Of a DNA stretch of 64,000 nt, positions 11,198 through 23,161 are shown piece after piece (the first letter of the stretch is position 1; each line of letters opens with the position of its first letter). This DNA is from Paramacrobiotus metropolitanus. Taxonomy: Eukaryota; Tardigrada; Eutardigrada; Parachela; Macrobiotidae. Under the pieces are notes generated by a model. It was not told the origin of the DNA, made no database searches, and saw nothing but the letters and a program-made list of their open reading frames with translations. Both the position numbers and the translations under genes were made by a program. The stretch covers positions 1,848,071 to 1,912,070 of the forward strand of contig NW_026570231.1 in the NCBI RefSeq assembly GCF_019649055.1, written 5' to 3'.

Positions 11198-13587
11198 ATG
11201 AACGCCACACCACGCTTCTTCCGTCAGCTCTACTCAGAAGCGCGCGAAGTGAACTACGGTAATACTGTGCTGGTGCAGCGTGACACCGGGCAATGGTGGC
11301 TGGGATACGTTCAGGATATTGACGGCGACCGGTTCTTTATTGACTTCGACTCGGTCACTGCCGGTGCCCGATGGATTCACTCCCGTCATCTCTGGCCACA
11401 TCATCTGTTTCCCGATTATGCCACTTACCCGATGGGCGCTTCCCTACACGTGGCGCTGCACACTGCTGAGGGTGGGCCGATGGTTGTCCGACGGTGTACC
11501 ATAATAGGCTCTATATGTCTCCTGTACTACACTGTACGTCTGGATGAGGATAAGAATGATGTTTCCAACAGTTCTACCGGCAGCATCGTTCGCCGGGGTC
11601 AGTTCGTACAACCCCTACCAGCGCCGGACGTTGAGCCGAGTCTGTTCGCTAGATTGACCGGGTTTATGTACCGAAAGTACGTCATCGACTTTGACCGAGC
11701 ACATTTGCTGCGTGACGTGACTAGCATACCGAAGCTCTTGGTCGATATGTGTCAGGTCAAACTGGGAAGGAATGATCTGGTGTGTGACACCACTTGTAAA
11801 TTTGAGCGCTTCGACGGATGGGATACGGTAAATTTCTTCTGTGCCGGTAAACACGGGCCAGAGACCTTGTATACCGTTAACGCAGGTTGCCGCGCACTTG
11901 TGCGTGCGGGGATCGACACCATCACCTTCGTCTGCGTGGAAGCGCACAGTGAGGCCAGCGGACGCACCATGTACTGGGATGCGGAGTCCTTGAAGCAGTT
12001 CTGCCATAAATACTTTATCGAACAACAGTCAAAGCAAGCGGGAAGGATTGAGGCTGGCAGTTGCAAGAGGGGTTTGCATCTGCAGTTTGGTGAGTATTAA
12101 AAAAAGTCTTCAAGAAGGCGCCATTGGCAAAGATTTTATTGTTTTGTGAAAACGTGGCGGCTTTACCGGCTCTGCCCTTAAACTGTCTGCATTTGCAGTT
12201 GATTTGGAAGAAATACGTATAAGTGACCTTCATCATGTGATCGTGATGGACATTCTCCTCCAGTTAGACGTCGTTACTCAGGTTCGATTGAGCCGGTAAA
12301 TCCACTGTTATGTTTTGCTAAAAATACGAGTAATACATATTTATTGGTGAGTTGTACGGTAATCTGCCGTGGAACGTTAATCTCTATGCGTCTGTATGCT
12401 TGGGTTTGCTCCCTATGGCGCCTTGTGCAACGGGAACGCCAAGTCCAGCGGCACATTCTCTTCAAAATCCCGCCGATTTCTGCAAATGAATCGTCGGAAT
12501 GCGAACTCTTCGCAGATAAGTGCAACGTGGTCTACAGACTAGTAAGGATGCTGGAGCAGACGGTTTCCCAGTATACGCACACCCTGGCCTTTGTTGACCT
12601 GGAAAAGAATTACACCCGCATGACGCAACTGTTGGTATCATTTCCCTGGAAAATGTGGGCTACGCGGAAGGTATTACAGACCAACGACATTCGCTTGAAG
12701 CGAATCATTACCAAGAACGACTTCGATAACGCCGCTCTACCGGGATTCTCGTTTCTGGGCCTGGTTGCAAATCGACAGAAAACTTTGTACGAATGTCATG
12801 TGCTGTCGGCGTTGAGGACAGTGTGCGACGAGATGCTGCTGATCAATTACACAGCATCCGACCCCAGCTGCATTAAGCAGCTGGTGTTCAAACTGTTCCA
12901 GCACAACGGTTCGCCGTGGCCGGCTAATCCTAGCCCCGAGCCCAGGCCCAGACGGAAGTATGTCGACAGCGACAGCCGACAACCGAATGTTGTCATTCCG
13001 TTTCTGCGCTTCCACTTCACGGAAGCGGCCGCTGAACAGCGCCGACGGTTTTTAGCAGCCGTCAACGAACACTGCGCGAATGATAGCGCGGAGGACCGTA
13101 AAAAGGCCAGAGCGATCCATGCTACCTGGCTGCAGACCCTGGCTTATCCGGGTCAGTGGACCAGCATTCGCAAGCTTCTTCAACTGTGAGTACTTTTATA
13201 CTTTCGCATTAAAACCGCTTTAGCTCTATGGTTTCGCAACACAGAATTATTGCGCGTAAAAAGCGTACAGTAAAATATTGTTTGTATAAAAAAATGTTTA
13301 AAAATAAACTGCTGGCTTCCGCTAACTGTCGTTCAGCCCCGCGCTAGGCAGTGAATCCCATAGCGCAAGCGTTTCTGTTTCGGAAAATATCGACGTCCTT
13401 GGAATTGTGGTCAAAGAATTCTTGGTGTGATAATTTAACAAAGAATGCAGTATTTTTTGGCAGGTTTTGTCTGTTTGACGCGGATGATAGTGCGCAGTGC
13501 TGGGACGCCCTGGATTTGCGGGAACTCGACGTGTCGACGCTAAATCGGTTGACGACACATGCTCTCGCCGGATGCCACAAGGAGTGA
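11198..13587 (+). CDS. Tudor/Agenet-like plus F-box protein, paralogue C
   Basis: Exons 11198-12089, 12199-12295, 12352 (or 12403)-13185 and 13464-13587. The start is a good CACC-ATG-AACGCC context. The mini-exon gives ISDLHHVIVMDILLQLD and exon 3 continues with VCSLWRLV. At the position where every sister gene has AG before the G-GTT-TGC codons, this copy has TG (12401-12402). The nearest upstream AG ends at 12351, is in frame and would leave a 56-base intron, at the lower end of this family's range, at the cost of 17 extra residues inside the F-box. Total length is a multiple of three with either start (648 or 631 residues). With E and I it forms a class marked by VCSLWR, a WKM motif (FPWKM) and a tail starting FC.F.A..SA..WDA.DLRELD. 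Confidence 0.75.
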
Positions 13588-13865
13588 AGCACACGTTGGC
13601 TGATCAATGCCAAGCGCGCACGGTTAATAGCATGGATAGCGCCAGCGGTAGAACTTGTAGCATTTACAACTTGGGTTCAGTTTACTTTGTTAATTAATGT
13701 GTTTCGATTTTGTGGCTTTACGGTTTTGTGGCTGGCTATTGTTTGTAAACCGATTATTAAACTGTAGCAAATGTGGTAGTGCCCGCCACGGCTCAACCCA
13801 GCTTTGTATCTGCAGTTTTTTGTTTGTTGCTTTTCCTATAATTATAATTATTTTGCACCACGTTA

Positions 13866-14190
13866 TCGGAGCGTGATAGACTGAGCAGCGTAATAGCCAG
13901 ATATCAGAGCTACGGATGCCTGTCCGAGCGAACACGAACGAAACTGAAACTCCAGATATCGCCGCATTTTAATAAATAAACCATCACTTTCCATGCTACT
14001 CACCGTCACAGACCAAGGAACGCACGGATGCCGACCTACTGGTTGGGTTAATCCACCCAATGCACACACGCCCTCGTGACCTTTGCGCAGGTCTGGGCCA
14101 GCGGACGGACCTGCGTCATTAGCATTAGCTATGAAGCACAATGCACACGGCACACTGATCCGCTGGCGTCTCCGTGCAGCAGAAGCGTTA
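13866..14190 (-). pseudogene. Relic of the Tudor/F-box family: exon 3 end and exon 4
   Basis: On the minus strand the stretch from about 14190 down to 14000 still reads as the end of family exon 3: TGCACGGAGACGCCAGCGG (the CTETPA motif), then GGCCCAGACCTGCGCAAAGG (GPxxxAKV) and a GTGAG-like donor. From about 13945 to 13866 it resembles exon 4 (F-VRVRSDRHP, then a LAITLLSLS-like stretch). The frame is broken in several places and exons 1, 2 and most of exon 3 are missing. It belongs to the class of B, D, H, K and L. It lies between paralogues C and D in opposite orientation, showing gene loss inside the array. Confidence 0.6.
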
Positions 14191-14336
14191 CAGCGCGCAG
14201 TGGCGGGGTTCAGACATGAATCAGGTGGTGGGACGGAGCCTCCGTTCCTGTTATCAGACTAACGTCACTAACCTGAATGTTTGACGCTTATGGCAAGTAA
14301 CCACATTAATTACATTGCCATGCTCAAAAGCGAATC

Positions 14337-14690
14337 GTGATCGTCAACGGCTTCTTCCGAAATATCACGATTCCTCTTCCTCCAAACAAATTGCTTTGTA
14401 GGACGTGCGTAAGACATACTGGCGGCTTCGTATATCGACCGTCGATTTTGTTGCTGCAGCTTTCGAAATTTACGAACCTTGGGGAAACGGAACTAAAAAG
14501 CTGGTGGAGAAAGTTGGAACGGTATAGCGACTTCCACTGGGCAGAAGCAGGTGAAAGAGTTTTTAAGCAGCGAGTATCTATGCAAATACAACGGGGAAAT
14601 GCGATTTATGTAATGGGTACGCTCCCCCATCAGGCTAGCATGGAGAACGTTTTTCTGGTGGAAATGGCGTTTTGTTTTGGTACTGCCTAA
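14337..14690 (+). mobile_element. Retroelement C-terminal domain relic (QRGNA type)
   Basis: The frame ends with QRVSMQIQRGNAIYVMGTL. This matches a C-terminal signature (F-QR-S--IQRGNA--V-GT) that I know from a widespread class of invertebrate reverse-transcriptase proteins whose clade I cannot name. Only this last part is present, so it is a fossil fragment. Related fragments occur near 38.0-38.6, 39.5 and 47.1-48.0 kb. Confidence 0.5.
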
Positions 14691-15647
14691 GTTTGTACTT
14701 GTATTGCGATACTTATAAAGGTTTTACACATTGCTTTGTTCTTATTAACTGAGTAGCAACAGTTTATGTTACTAAAAAAGTGGATCATTTTGCCTTTTTG
14801 TGGCAGAAATCCAAGAATGGCAGTTATTTGGAAGTTCAAAATCACAGATATGAATTCGTTTGTTATATTAGTTTTCGCAGTTCCGCTCCAACCCTTTGAC
14901 ATTCAGATAAAAACTTCGCAGTTAGGCATCTTCTCCAAGTTAACACACGTAACAATTACATGCTGACATATCAGGTAGTGCGGCAACCCGATTATCCCTG
15001 TCGATTCATCGAACTCAAACTGGAACGACTTCAGCTATTAAGGGCAACCACACCCAACTTGTTCGCCCCAATGGGCTCACATTTCACTGTTTTCATCGGT
15101 TCCGACAGCTACATAATACGAAACTGCCTCAGTTCAGTCTTTATTATTTACACTCCAACAAACTGATTACTTGAATCCGGGAAATTATCACCGGAATCCG
15201 TACTGGATGCCGATGCAACAGGGCACTGGCAGAGCGGATGTTAAAAAATCAGTACGCGCGATATTAACCCACCAAAGTCAGCCACCTGAAGGAGTGCGAA
15301 TAGCGATTTGAAAATTGGTGTTTCGTAACGAAATAATTCAATTAAGAAAAATTAAGTTTTTTTGGGAATTTTCGTGACCATAGGTCAACCACGGCGATAG
15401 CCTGCCAAACTGACAGGGATGGGCATCCTGCCATTTGACAGGGATGGTCGGGAACGGGTTAAAGCATAGTTATTTATTTATGTATGACATGATATAATGC
15501 ACCTGCTGGGTGCCTGTCTTCGCGTACCCACATTGGCATAAATATAGCGTTTCCTGCCAAATTTGCTGAATATACGCGTCCGCTAAACTTTAGCGACTGT
15601 ATCAGTCAGCAATCTTGTTGCAGTGGCGTGGGTCGTCACAATTCACC

Positions 15648-17716
15648 ATGAACGTCACATCTTTGTACCTACGCCAACTCCACTCAGGGTGTCGTGAAGT
15701 CAACTACCAGAACACGGTGCTGGTGAAGCGCGACACCGGCCAATGGTGGCTGGGATATGTTCAGGATATTGACGGCGACCAGTTCTTCATTGACTTCGAT
15801 GCCCGCAGTATTGACGCCGAGTGGATCCACACCAGTCACATTTGGCCACACCGTTCACTTGATTCCTCTATGCTTCGTTACGGCAAAAGTTACGGGGTGC
15901 GATTTCCGGTTGCGGTGCGGGATGTTGAGGATGGTCCGCTGGTGTTCCGCCCTGGGACGGTCGTTAAGGACATCTATGATGTCTATTTCGCTGTGCGCTG
16001 GGAGAATCACAATCCAACCGATGCAGGAAGCCTTTGTTTTGCACAGTCGACTCACTTCATCCCAGATCTGCCAGTCCCCGGCCAAGAACCAAGCTTCTTC
16101 GAGAGAACTGACGGATTTGTTTACCGTAAGCATGTTATCGGCTTCGATCAGGCCCAGTTGCTGCGTAATGTGGATTTGCTGCCCAAGTATTTATTGCGCA
16201 CGTGCCGCTTAGCCTTTGGCAAAGACGACCTCGCGTGCGATGCCAGCTGCCAGATTCTACGATACGGTAATACAGACACTACTGACACCCACTGTGGGAC
16301 GCACCATCGCCAGCATACGCTCAAGGTAGGTTGTCGAGTGTTTGCGCGCGTGGGGACGAACACGGTGAGTTTCGTCTGCGCCGAACTGCACGGCGACGCC
16401 GCCGGGCGCAGTCTGCTCTGGGATGAGGATGCCCTAAAGGAAGCGTGTCAAGAGTACCTCGCTGCGCAATATGTAGGAAACGCCGGAACGATCATCAGCA
16501 AGAACTGCGCAGCATTTCAGTTTGGTTAGTTCGGATTTTTTAGGCTGTTGAATTTCCTGCAGCATTACTTATCACAGCGACGCATACTCTTATTTTGCAT
16601 GTGTCAAACACTTATGGTTTGCAGACGCGGAATTGCTAGATATCACAGATCTGGCCCATCCCGTTGTTGCCCGTATTTTGTATAACCTGGATATCATCAC
16701 TCGCATGTGGATGCGACGGTGACCTTTTTTAGCGCTGCTTCAGCATATTAGTGTGCTATAATTAATTTTATTGTAGGGTCTGCGCGCTGTGGAGGATCTT
16801 GCTGCAGGCTCCTGCAGCCGACCGGCACATCGTCTTCGACATCCATCTTCTGTGCCAGCAACCACCTTTCAACTCTACAGATTATGACAGTTTGGGATAT
16901 AAACTTGTGACAGTGCTTAATGACACCCCTTCGCAGCACACCCGCAGCATGGCTTTCATGGACGGCGGACCGCGTCCTCAGTGGTACGATAGGGCCAACC
17001 ACTTCCAGCACATTTTACGGAACAGCCGGAAGATCTTGCAAGTGAGGGAACTCCGCCTGCCGATCATTATCGTCAAGAACTGGGGAGTGCTGGCCGAGGA
17101 ACACGGCGATCCGTTCCTCGGCATCACTAGGAACGTTCAGGCTGGAGAGTACAAATGCCGGCAGCTGGCGCGGTTGCTACCCGTTTGCGAGCAGGTAATC
17201 CTTATTAACTACACCGTGCGCAACTCTGCAGAAAAGTTTTTCCTGTTGAACGACCTGTTCGGTGATAATGATGGGAACGCCAGCTGGCTGCGAAGGGGAT
17301 ACGGTACCGCTGCTGATTTCAACGTGCTTATTCCGTTTATGCGCTTCCCCTGCACGGAGACGTCAGCGGCACAGTGTCGGCGCTTCCTTGCAGCTGTTAA
17401 CGCTCACTGTCCGGCCGTTAGTCTGGAAGTCCACCGGAAGGGCGAGATGGTGCGTGAGTTTTGGATGATGACGCTGCAGTTCCATCCGGAAGATTGGACC
17501 GGCATTCGCCAGTTCCTTGAGCTGTAAGTAACTGAGAAAATGGTCAGACTTTTGATTGATTTGATTGCGATCGGTATCCTGACCGTTAGGTTTAGTGGTG
17601 TTTATCGTGACGGCCGTCCACGGCGCTGGGATGAGGCGGACCTGTGGCGACTGGATACTTCGTTGCTGCTGAGTCCACTGGCTCTGCACATCCTGAACGG
17701 ATACTTCAAAGGATGA
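15648..17716 (+). CDS. Tudor/Agenet-like plus F-box protein, paralogue D
   Basis: Exons 15648-16524, 16625-16718, 16777-17523 and 17590-17716 total 1845 bases (614 residues). I start at ATG 15648 (TTCACC-ATG), which aligns with the family start, rather than at a possible upstream start. The mini-exon is the 94-base form and encodes ITDLAHPVVARILYNLD followed by ITRMWMRR; exon 3 opens VCALWRILLQAPAADRHIVF. The third exon is the shortest of the intact genes, and its motif reads FPCTETSAAQCRRFL, with Pro for the usual Arg before Cys. All three introns are small (100, 58 and 66 bases). The tail ends ILNGYFKG. Same class as B, H, K and L. Confidence 0.9.
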
Positions 17717-18290
17717 TGCCTGTGTTAGCCACGGTTTTTTTCACAATGATGCCCATCGGTTTTCTCACGACCTTGTGCACTTAAATGTAACATGTGAAGA
17801 CTTGCTACCAAATGATGGTAGTAAGATTCCCGTATTGATGGTAGATCTATCGAGAGAACGCGCAGTTTGTTTTGGCAGCTGTTCCATGTTTATATTTACG
17901 GTAGAAAAATACAGTAAATTATCAGTGTTTCCAAGTGTTAGGAAATAGGAGATCAGTGCCACCGCCCACGATGGTGGTTGTGTGGGCGTCGCACTGACTC
18001 CACGTGGATTTTGCCATGCTTAAATCCGATGTTTCGATTTTGCTCTCACAACCACAGCCTCTCATCGACCGTGTTTTCTTGCGTCTCGGGATCTGTCGCA
18101 GTATTCCCATCTGTGATATTGTGTTTTCATTCTGGCTGTGTGTTTTATTGTCTTTTTCGAATAGCAATAAAAGATTTTTGGTTACGCGTGTGTTTTCCGT
18201 CCACACTCTTGTGCAGCGTCGTCACTCGTCACCACGCTTTCACAAGCGTTATTATCGTTACTCGCAGACCAAGCTCGTCAGTAGCTCGCC
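17717..18290. other. Intergenic region upstream of paralogue E
   Basis: The region runs from the stop codon of D to the start of E, in the same orientation. It contains a small hairpin (CTACCA and TGGTAG around 17808-17821) and no recognised gene. It should include the promoter of E; no element is assigned. Confidence 0.45.
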
Positions 18291-21200
18291 ATGAACGCCA
18301 CACCACGCTATTTTCGCCGGCTGTACGCGGGTGACCGCGAGGTGAACCACGGGAACACGGTTCTGGTGCGTCGCGACAGCGGCCAGTGGTGGCTGGGATA
18401 CGTTCAAGATATCGACGGCGATCAGTTCTTCGTCGACTTCGACTCCACCACCACCCGCGCCGAGTGGATTCACGCCAGCCGTCTCTGGCCGCATTTTCTT
18501 CTGAACGGGGCTGTTCCAGCGTGGATTGGCTCCGCCGTTCAGGTGGCCCTGTCCACGGTGGAGGGAGGGCCCCTGGTATTCCGTCGGGGCACCATCACCG
18601 GCGAAATGTGCCTCTTGTACTATATCGTCCGTCTGGATGGGGATGAGGGAAACAGTATCGCAGTGCACCGGACCCAGTTCGTGGAGCGTCTGCCGGTGGT
18701 TGAACAGGAGTCGAGCCTGTTCGCCAAATACAACGGGTTTATGTACCGAAAGTATGTCATCAATTGGGACGGGGCGTCATTACTGCGTGACGTGACCAGC
18801 CTGCCCAGGTTCCTGCTGCGCACTTGTCGGATCGCACCGGGCCAGGATGATCTGGTGTGTGATGCCAGTTGTCAGGTGGAGCGGTTCGACGGATGGGACG
18901 CCGTGAGTTACTACTGTGTCGGGACGCACGCGCACCTGAATATTATGAATGAAGTCGCGGTTGGTTGTCGTGTGTTTGTGCGAGCGGGGTCCGACACGCT
19001 GACATTCATTTGCGCAGAAATGCGCGGGGATGTGGCCGGGCGTAGTCTGTTCTGGAATGAACAGTCTCTACGGGAAGCCTGCCATCTTTATTTTGTCGAG
19101 CAACAAGGGAAGCAAGGGGGCATCATTCCCGTCATCCACGGCGTGGATGGTTTACAGCTGCAGAATGGTGAGTCTGATAAAACTGAACCATAACTGCGCT
19201 CGATTTAGCGCATACGTTGGTTAGCGTATACTCCAACTCGTTGAATTTTTATCCAAACTTTTAGTTGATGAAAAAGCCCTGTAAAACAAAAATTTCTGAC
19301 GATAATTACTTTATAAATAATGCCGTCCGCACAAGTTAGACCACAGAGTCCGGAAAAAAGCGGAAAAAAGCGCAGCAAAAAATTAATGCTATTCTAGCCG
19401 GGCAAAATGCACGGTTTTTAACTTCTTTCTTAGCGTCCTAACAATTTTAAATTCATAATTTTACTGAAGATAAGCAATAAAACTTAGAGATCCGGTTATT
19501 TGTTTGACAAAACTGGTTTGTTAGAGCCGGTATGCCTTGGCCAGTGTATAAGGAGGTAGCTTTTCGCCACTGAGGTCCACAGCTGCCTTTGCACTTTGCA
19601 GTATTCTGTACGGTGCTGATTCTTGTGAGAATAATTCAAAGAAATAAAGAAAACGAAGAAAACGTGATTTTTAATTATATCTTTCAATTCTCCTAAAAAA
19701 AGATTATAACTGACAATCAATACTTGCATGGTGCGCCAGCCGTGCATTTTGCCCGGTTAGAGCAGCTTTATGCGCTGCGCTTTTTACCGGTATACTGACT
19801 CTGTGGTCAGATCTACTGTGGACGGATACAGTAATTAACCAGTTTTGCATGCCCAAAGTCAAAAAGAAATTTAACAGAATAGTTTTATGTCAGCTCAGAT
19901 GATTGTCAGCTTTCAGCGGTCATTCTTCCAGTGAATTCCGAAGCTATGCGCATGACTGACCTTTTCCATCCGGTCCTGGCGGATATTCTGCTTCATTTGG
20001 ACGTTACTACTCAGTTACGGACCAGCCGGTAAATCCGCTGTTTTGCTTCGCTAACAAAAAAACTATTCAGCATGGTTTCTAAACATATTTGTTGTTAATT
20101 ATCACGATTTCCATATGTACGATGATAAAATAATCAGTGCGTCACGAATTCCACTAACCTGGGTGTTGATGTCAATCAGGGTGTGTTCGCTCTGGAGGGC
20201 TTTGCTGCGGGAATTCGGAGCCCACCGGCACGTTATCGTTGAAATCCCGTGGTTTTCGGCAACGACAACCAGAAACGGAGAGCTCACCACAGAACACTGC
20301 TATCTCGTCTACAAGCTCGCAACAATCCTGGAGCAGACAGTCTCCCGGGAGACACGCACGCTGGCCCTTCTGGATCAGCGGCAGAATTATGATGAATTCA
20401 CGCAGCTCTTCGTGTGCTTCCCCTGGAAAATGTCGGCTGTAAAAAAGATACTACAAAGTAAAGGCATTCGCTTGCAGCGCATAATCAGCAAAAAGGGCAT
20501 CGATCCGCTCATCAAGCCGGGATCCGCGTTGCTGGGCCTGTACAATCAGCAGAACGACAATAATTACGAATGCCGTGCTTTGTCGGCGCTGACGACAGTG
20601 TGCGAGGAGATCCTGCTAATCGATTACACCGCGTCCGATCCGCGCTTCCTAAAACTCCTGGTGATCTGCCTGTTTAATCACACTGGCGCGCCGTGGCCGA
20701 CGAACCTAACACACGAGGGTGACTCCATCGGCCACTCGCAACCAAACGTCGCTATCCCGTTTCTGCGCTGTTCTTCCACGGAGACGGCCGTTGAACGCCG
20801 CCGACGCTTTTTAGCCGTCGTCAACGACAACTGTGTGGCCGTTAATGAGGAGGACTATGCCAAAGTCACGGCACTGCATGCTGGCTGGTTGCAGACGCTG
20901 GCTTATCCGGAGGAGTGGACCGGCATCCGCATGTTTCTTCAACTGTGAGTGCTTCCATGGTTTTTTGTATTAAACACGCTTGTGCTATACTTTCACCGAA
21001 AACGACATCAGGCACGAAAATTTCTCCCAGTTAGTCCACACAGAAAAGTAATCTTTTATAACTGCGTGGGTAAATAAGCTTAAAGGTAGCTTCTTTGAAA
21101 GGTTATTCCAGAACCAGTTAGTGCGGTAAAAGATGTTAGATGAGAAAATGTCACTTGTTCAAATAGCCGCGTGATAGGGAGCCGAAAACGCAGCAGAGCT

Positions 21201-21433
21201 AGTCTTGCTTGTACAGATAGCAAAAGCGTTTATTTTAGCGAAACTACCCAAGTCAACGGAGCCTGTGTTTGAGAAGAGTTCTGTGTGAATGATTAACGTG
21301 CATTTGCAGGTTTTGCCCGTTTAGCACGACTGATAGCGCAGTGTGCTGGGATGCCGTGGACCTACGGGAACTTGACGTATCGTCGCTGAATCGGTTAGCA
21401 ATACACATTCTCGTTGCATGTTGCGAGGACTGA
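18291..21433 (+). CDS. Tudor/Agenet-like plus F-box protein, paralogue E
   Basis: Exons 18291-19167, 19932-20028, 20180-20944 and 21310-21433 total 1863 bases (620 residues) with consensus splice ends (AATG|GTGAGT, CCAG; CG|GTAAAT, TCAG; CT|GTGAGT, GCAG). Exon 1 shows SGQWWLGYVQDIDGDQFFVD at about residues 31-50. The mini-exon encodes MTDLFHPVLADILLHLDV and exon 3 VCSLWRALLREFGAHRHVIV. The F-box-distal motif is SSTETAVERRRRFL. Intron 1 is long (764 bases) because it hosts the 503-base inverted-repeat element at 19323-19825. Closest relative by exons 2-4 is paralogue I. The coding region of exon 1 is noticeably more GC-rich than its flanks. Confidence 0.9.
19323..19825. repeat. 503-base inverted-repeat element in intron 1 of paralogue E
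   Basis: The left arm from 19323 (CCGTCC, then GACCACAGAGTC near 19338, AAAAAGCGCAGC and CCGGGCAAAATGCACGG) is matched by the reverse complement of about 19735-19825, which shows the same words in the same order. The arms are about 90 bases and imperfect. It has no coding frame and is a probable non-autonomous DNA transposon that expanded the host intron without touching the splice sites. Confidence 0.65.
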
Positions 21434-21989
21434 AGTCCAAGTCGTTTATGCAACGCAGCGACGTTGGCAGAAGTGCCTCGGTCTGGGAAATTACTGTCAT
21501 TTGCAGTTGTTCTTTGGTTGATGAACAGAGTTTCATGAGTTAATAGTTGACTTGGGCGGCGTCCATAGCATATCTGGTCCCTAGTTATCCCAATTATTCT
21601 GAGCGTTTCTCAAGCTATTTACTGTGCATGGTACTATCATGTGTTTGCTGTCGACAGTGCTGTACTGTACACGGTTTGTTAACGGATAGAAACCTTTAAG
21701 CCTGTCCACCGAATCCGCAAATCGAAGCACTGTTTGATAAATAAAAACGACAAAAAGCTGAGAAAACAGCAGTAGCATGTTTGCGTATCGCCGCATAAAC
21801 AGAACCAACAGTGAAACCGTGCATATAAAAGGCAACGCATGCCAGCAGGGGCCAGAGTCAGCATGCAGACTGCAGAAACCACCACGTAACAGTACTTCAT
21901 CAACAGTAGCAAAAAGCCATCTTATTCTTGGAACGCAAAAATCGGCTGCTGAACGAACGGCGATAATAGGTGCGTCGTTAACATGGCCC
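21434..21989. other. Intergenic region, nothing recognised
   Basis: Between the stop of paralogue E and the tail of the minus-strand pseudogene I see no coding relic or long repeat. The minus-strand frame open at 21581-22000 has no recognisable motif and overlaps the pseudogene tail. Confidence 0.45.
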
Positions 21990-22750
21990 TCAGTCGGCAA
22001 AGTTTCCGTCCAGAATGTGCAGGGCCAATGGATTCAGTCAACAGCGCGACATCCAGCTACCGCCCATCGGCCAGATCCAGTCCTTCCCAGCGCTGTGGAT
22101 GGCCGTCAGGGCGAACACTGCTGAACCTGCGAAAAAAATTCACCATCAAAGGATAGATGAGCGAGAGAATGCTAATTTGCGTGTAAGGTGTTCCCCACAG
22201 ATCAAGGAACACGCGGATTCCTGACTACTGGTAGGAACAATACAGCGTCTGCATCCAGCGGGAACGTATCCCCGTGACCTTTGCGTAAACCTCTGGACTG
22301 ACAGCCGGGCAGTAGACGTGTTCCGCTCATTAGTATGAGGCTGATGCAATCCGTCACGCTGGAACCCGATCGGTTTCGAAATGGGAAAACGGTGTGAACC
22401 GCTGGCATCATGCTCGCAATCGCCTGGACTAACGCTAACTGGCACGCGCGCACCAGGATGCTGGGCAGAAAATCCACGCCACGCAACCAAAGGACCTGAT
22501 AGAAAGTGGAGGCGTATTAACCGATTCCAGCACCAGAACCCGTTCAGCTTCCCAAAGAAGTTGTTTTTGTGGCCAGGCACTGGCAGTTTTTCGACAAACT
22601 GCGCTTTACTCACGATGCGGCAGTCCACTGCGTTGATGGGTGTAGGATTACTCATGCCGAACAATTCACATCACACAGTGTCCATAATCGTCACCGGGGA
22701 GAATATCGACCCATCGTCGAGAGCCACACTGCGGCATGCAGTGAAAATAC
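21990..22750 (-). pseudogene. Family pseudogene: exon 1 fused to exon 3 end, plus exon 4
   Basis: Reading the minus strand from 22750, the exon 1 middle is recognisable: KAQFVEKLPVPG, FFGKLNGF and, in another frame, VDFLPSILVRACQLAL. It then passes near 22360-22310 directly into the end of exon 3 (a GPEVYAKVTG-like stretch and GIRVFLDL). An exon 4 copy follows at about 22127-21990 (FSSVRPDGHPQRWEGLDL, then an in-frame TAG at the position of the usual CAA or CAG). The Tudor-like start, the mini-exon and most of exon 3 are lost, and there are at least two frameshifts. Class B/D/H/K/L. It could be either a decayed local duplicate or a deletion product of an inverted copy. Confidence 0.8.
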
Positions 22751-23161
22751 GTGATAGAACATAGAAAAGCCATTTCCCGGGCGGAAGCCAAATCTCGTAT
22801 TATTTGTGCATTATATCAGTGCAGTATTACGTAATACCTGTTCATGCAGTACGGCAGTCAATCGAACTCGCCACTCAGCTGCAGCTGGCAAATACTGTAG
22901 CGGATTTGTATACAGCCAAAAGGACAGACTGTCTGGCTTTGTGCTTGCGCTGACCCCAGTGTGTTCAACCCGGAACTTTTTATAGTGTTCATATGAAAAG
23001 AGATTGAGAAAAGCGGAAGTACGTAGACCGTAGTGGTTAGTTTACGGAGACATCCGGGTTCGAGCTACGATGTGTGACTTTTATTTCAAACACCAGATTA
23101 GATTTGCATAAAACCAGTTTGCTGCAACAAGACATTTTCGTTTACAGGAGTGATTTGGTGC
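22751..23161. other. Intergenic region upstream of TRABD, with a tRNA-like scrap
   Basis: No gene recognised. At about 23025-23072 the words TAGTGGTTAGT and GGTTCGAGCTACG resemble the A and B boxes of a tRNA or tRNA-derived SINE. They are too close together and no cloverleaf can be drawn. An AG acceptor-like TTTACAG at 23141-23147 may mark the end of a 5' untranslated intron for TRABD. Confidence 0.4.

Larger units (their letters stand above)
13588..15647. other. Intergenic region between paralogues C and D
   Basis: It contains the family pseudogene relic (13866-14190) and a retroelement tail-domain relic (14337-14690), listed separately. The remainder, about 14700-15647, has no reading frame or repeat that I recognise beyond a short duplicated GACAGGGATGG word near 15413-15451. 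Confidence 0.5.

Noticed and set aside
11198-12089. PWWP or chromodomain reading of the WWLGYV core
   Set aside because: The strand order and the WI..LWPH end fit Tudor/Agenet barrels better, and the second similar module supports a tandem Agenet layout. Profile search would decide.
23024-23075. tRNA-like A-box and B-box words (TAGTGGTTAGT, GGTTCGAGC)
   Set aside because: The boxes are too close for a tRNA and no acceptor or anticodon stem pairs; at best a scrap of a tRNA-derived SINE.
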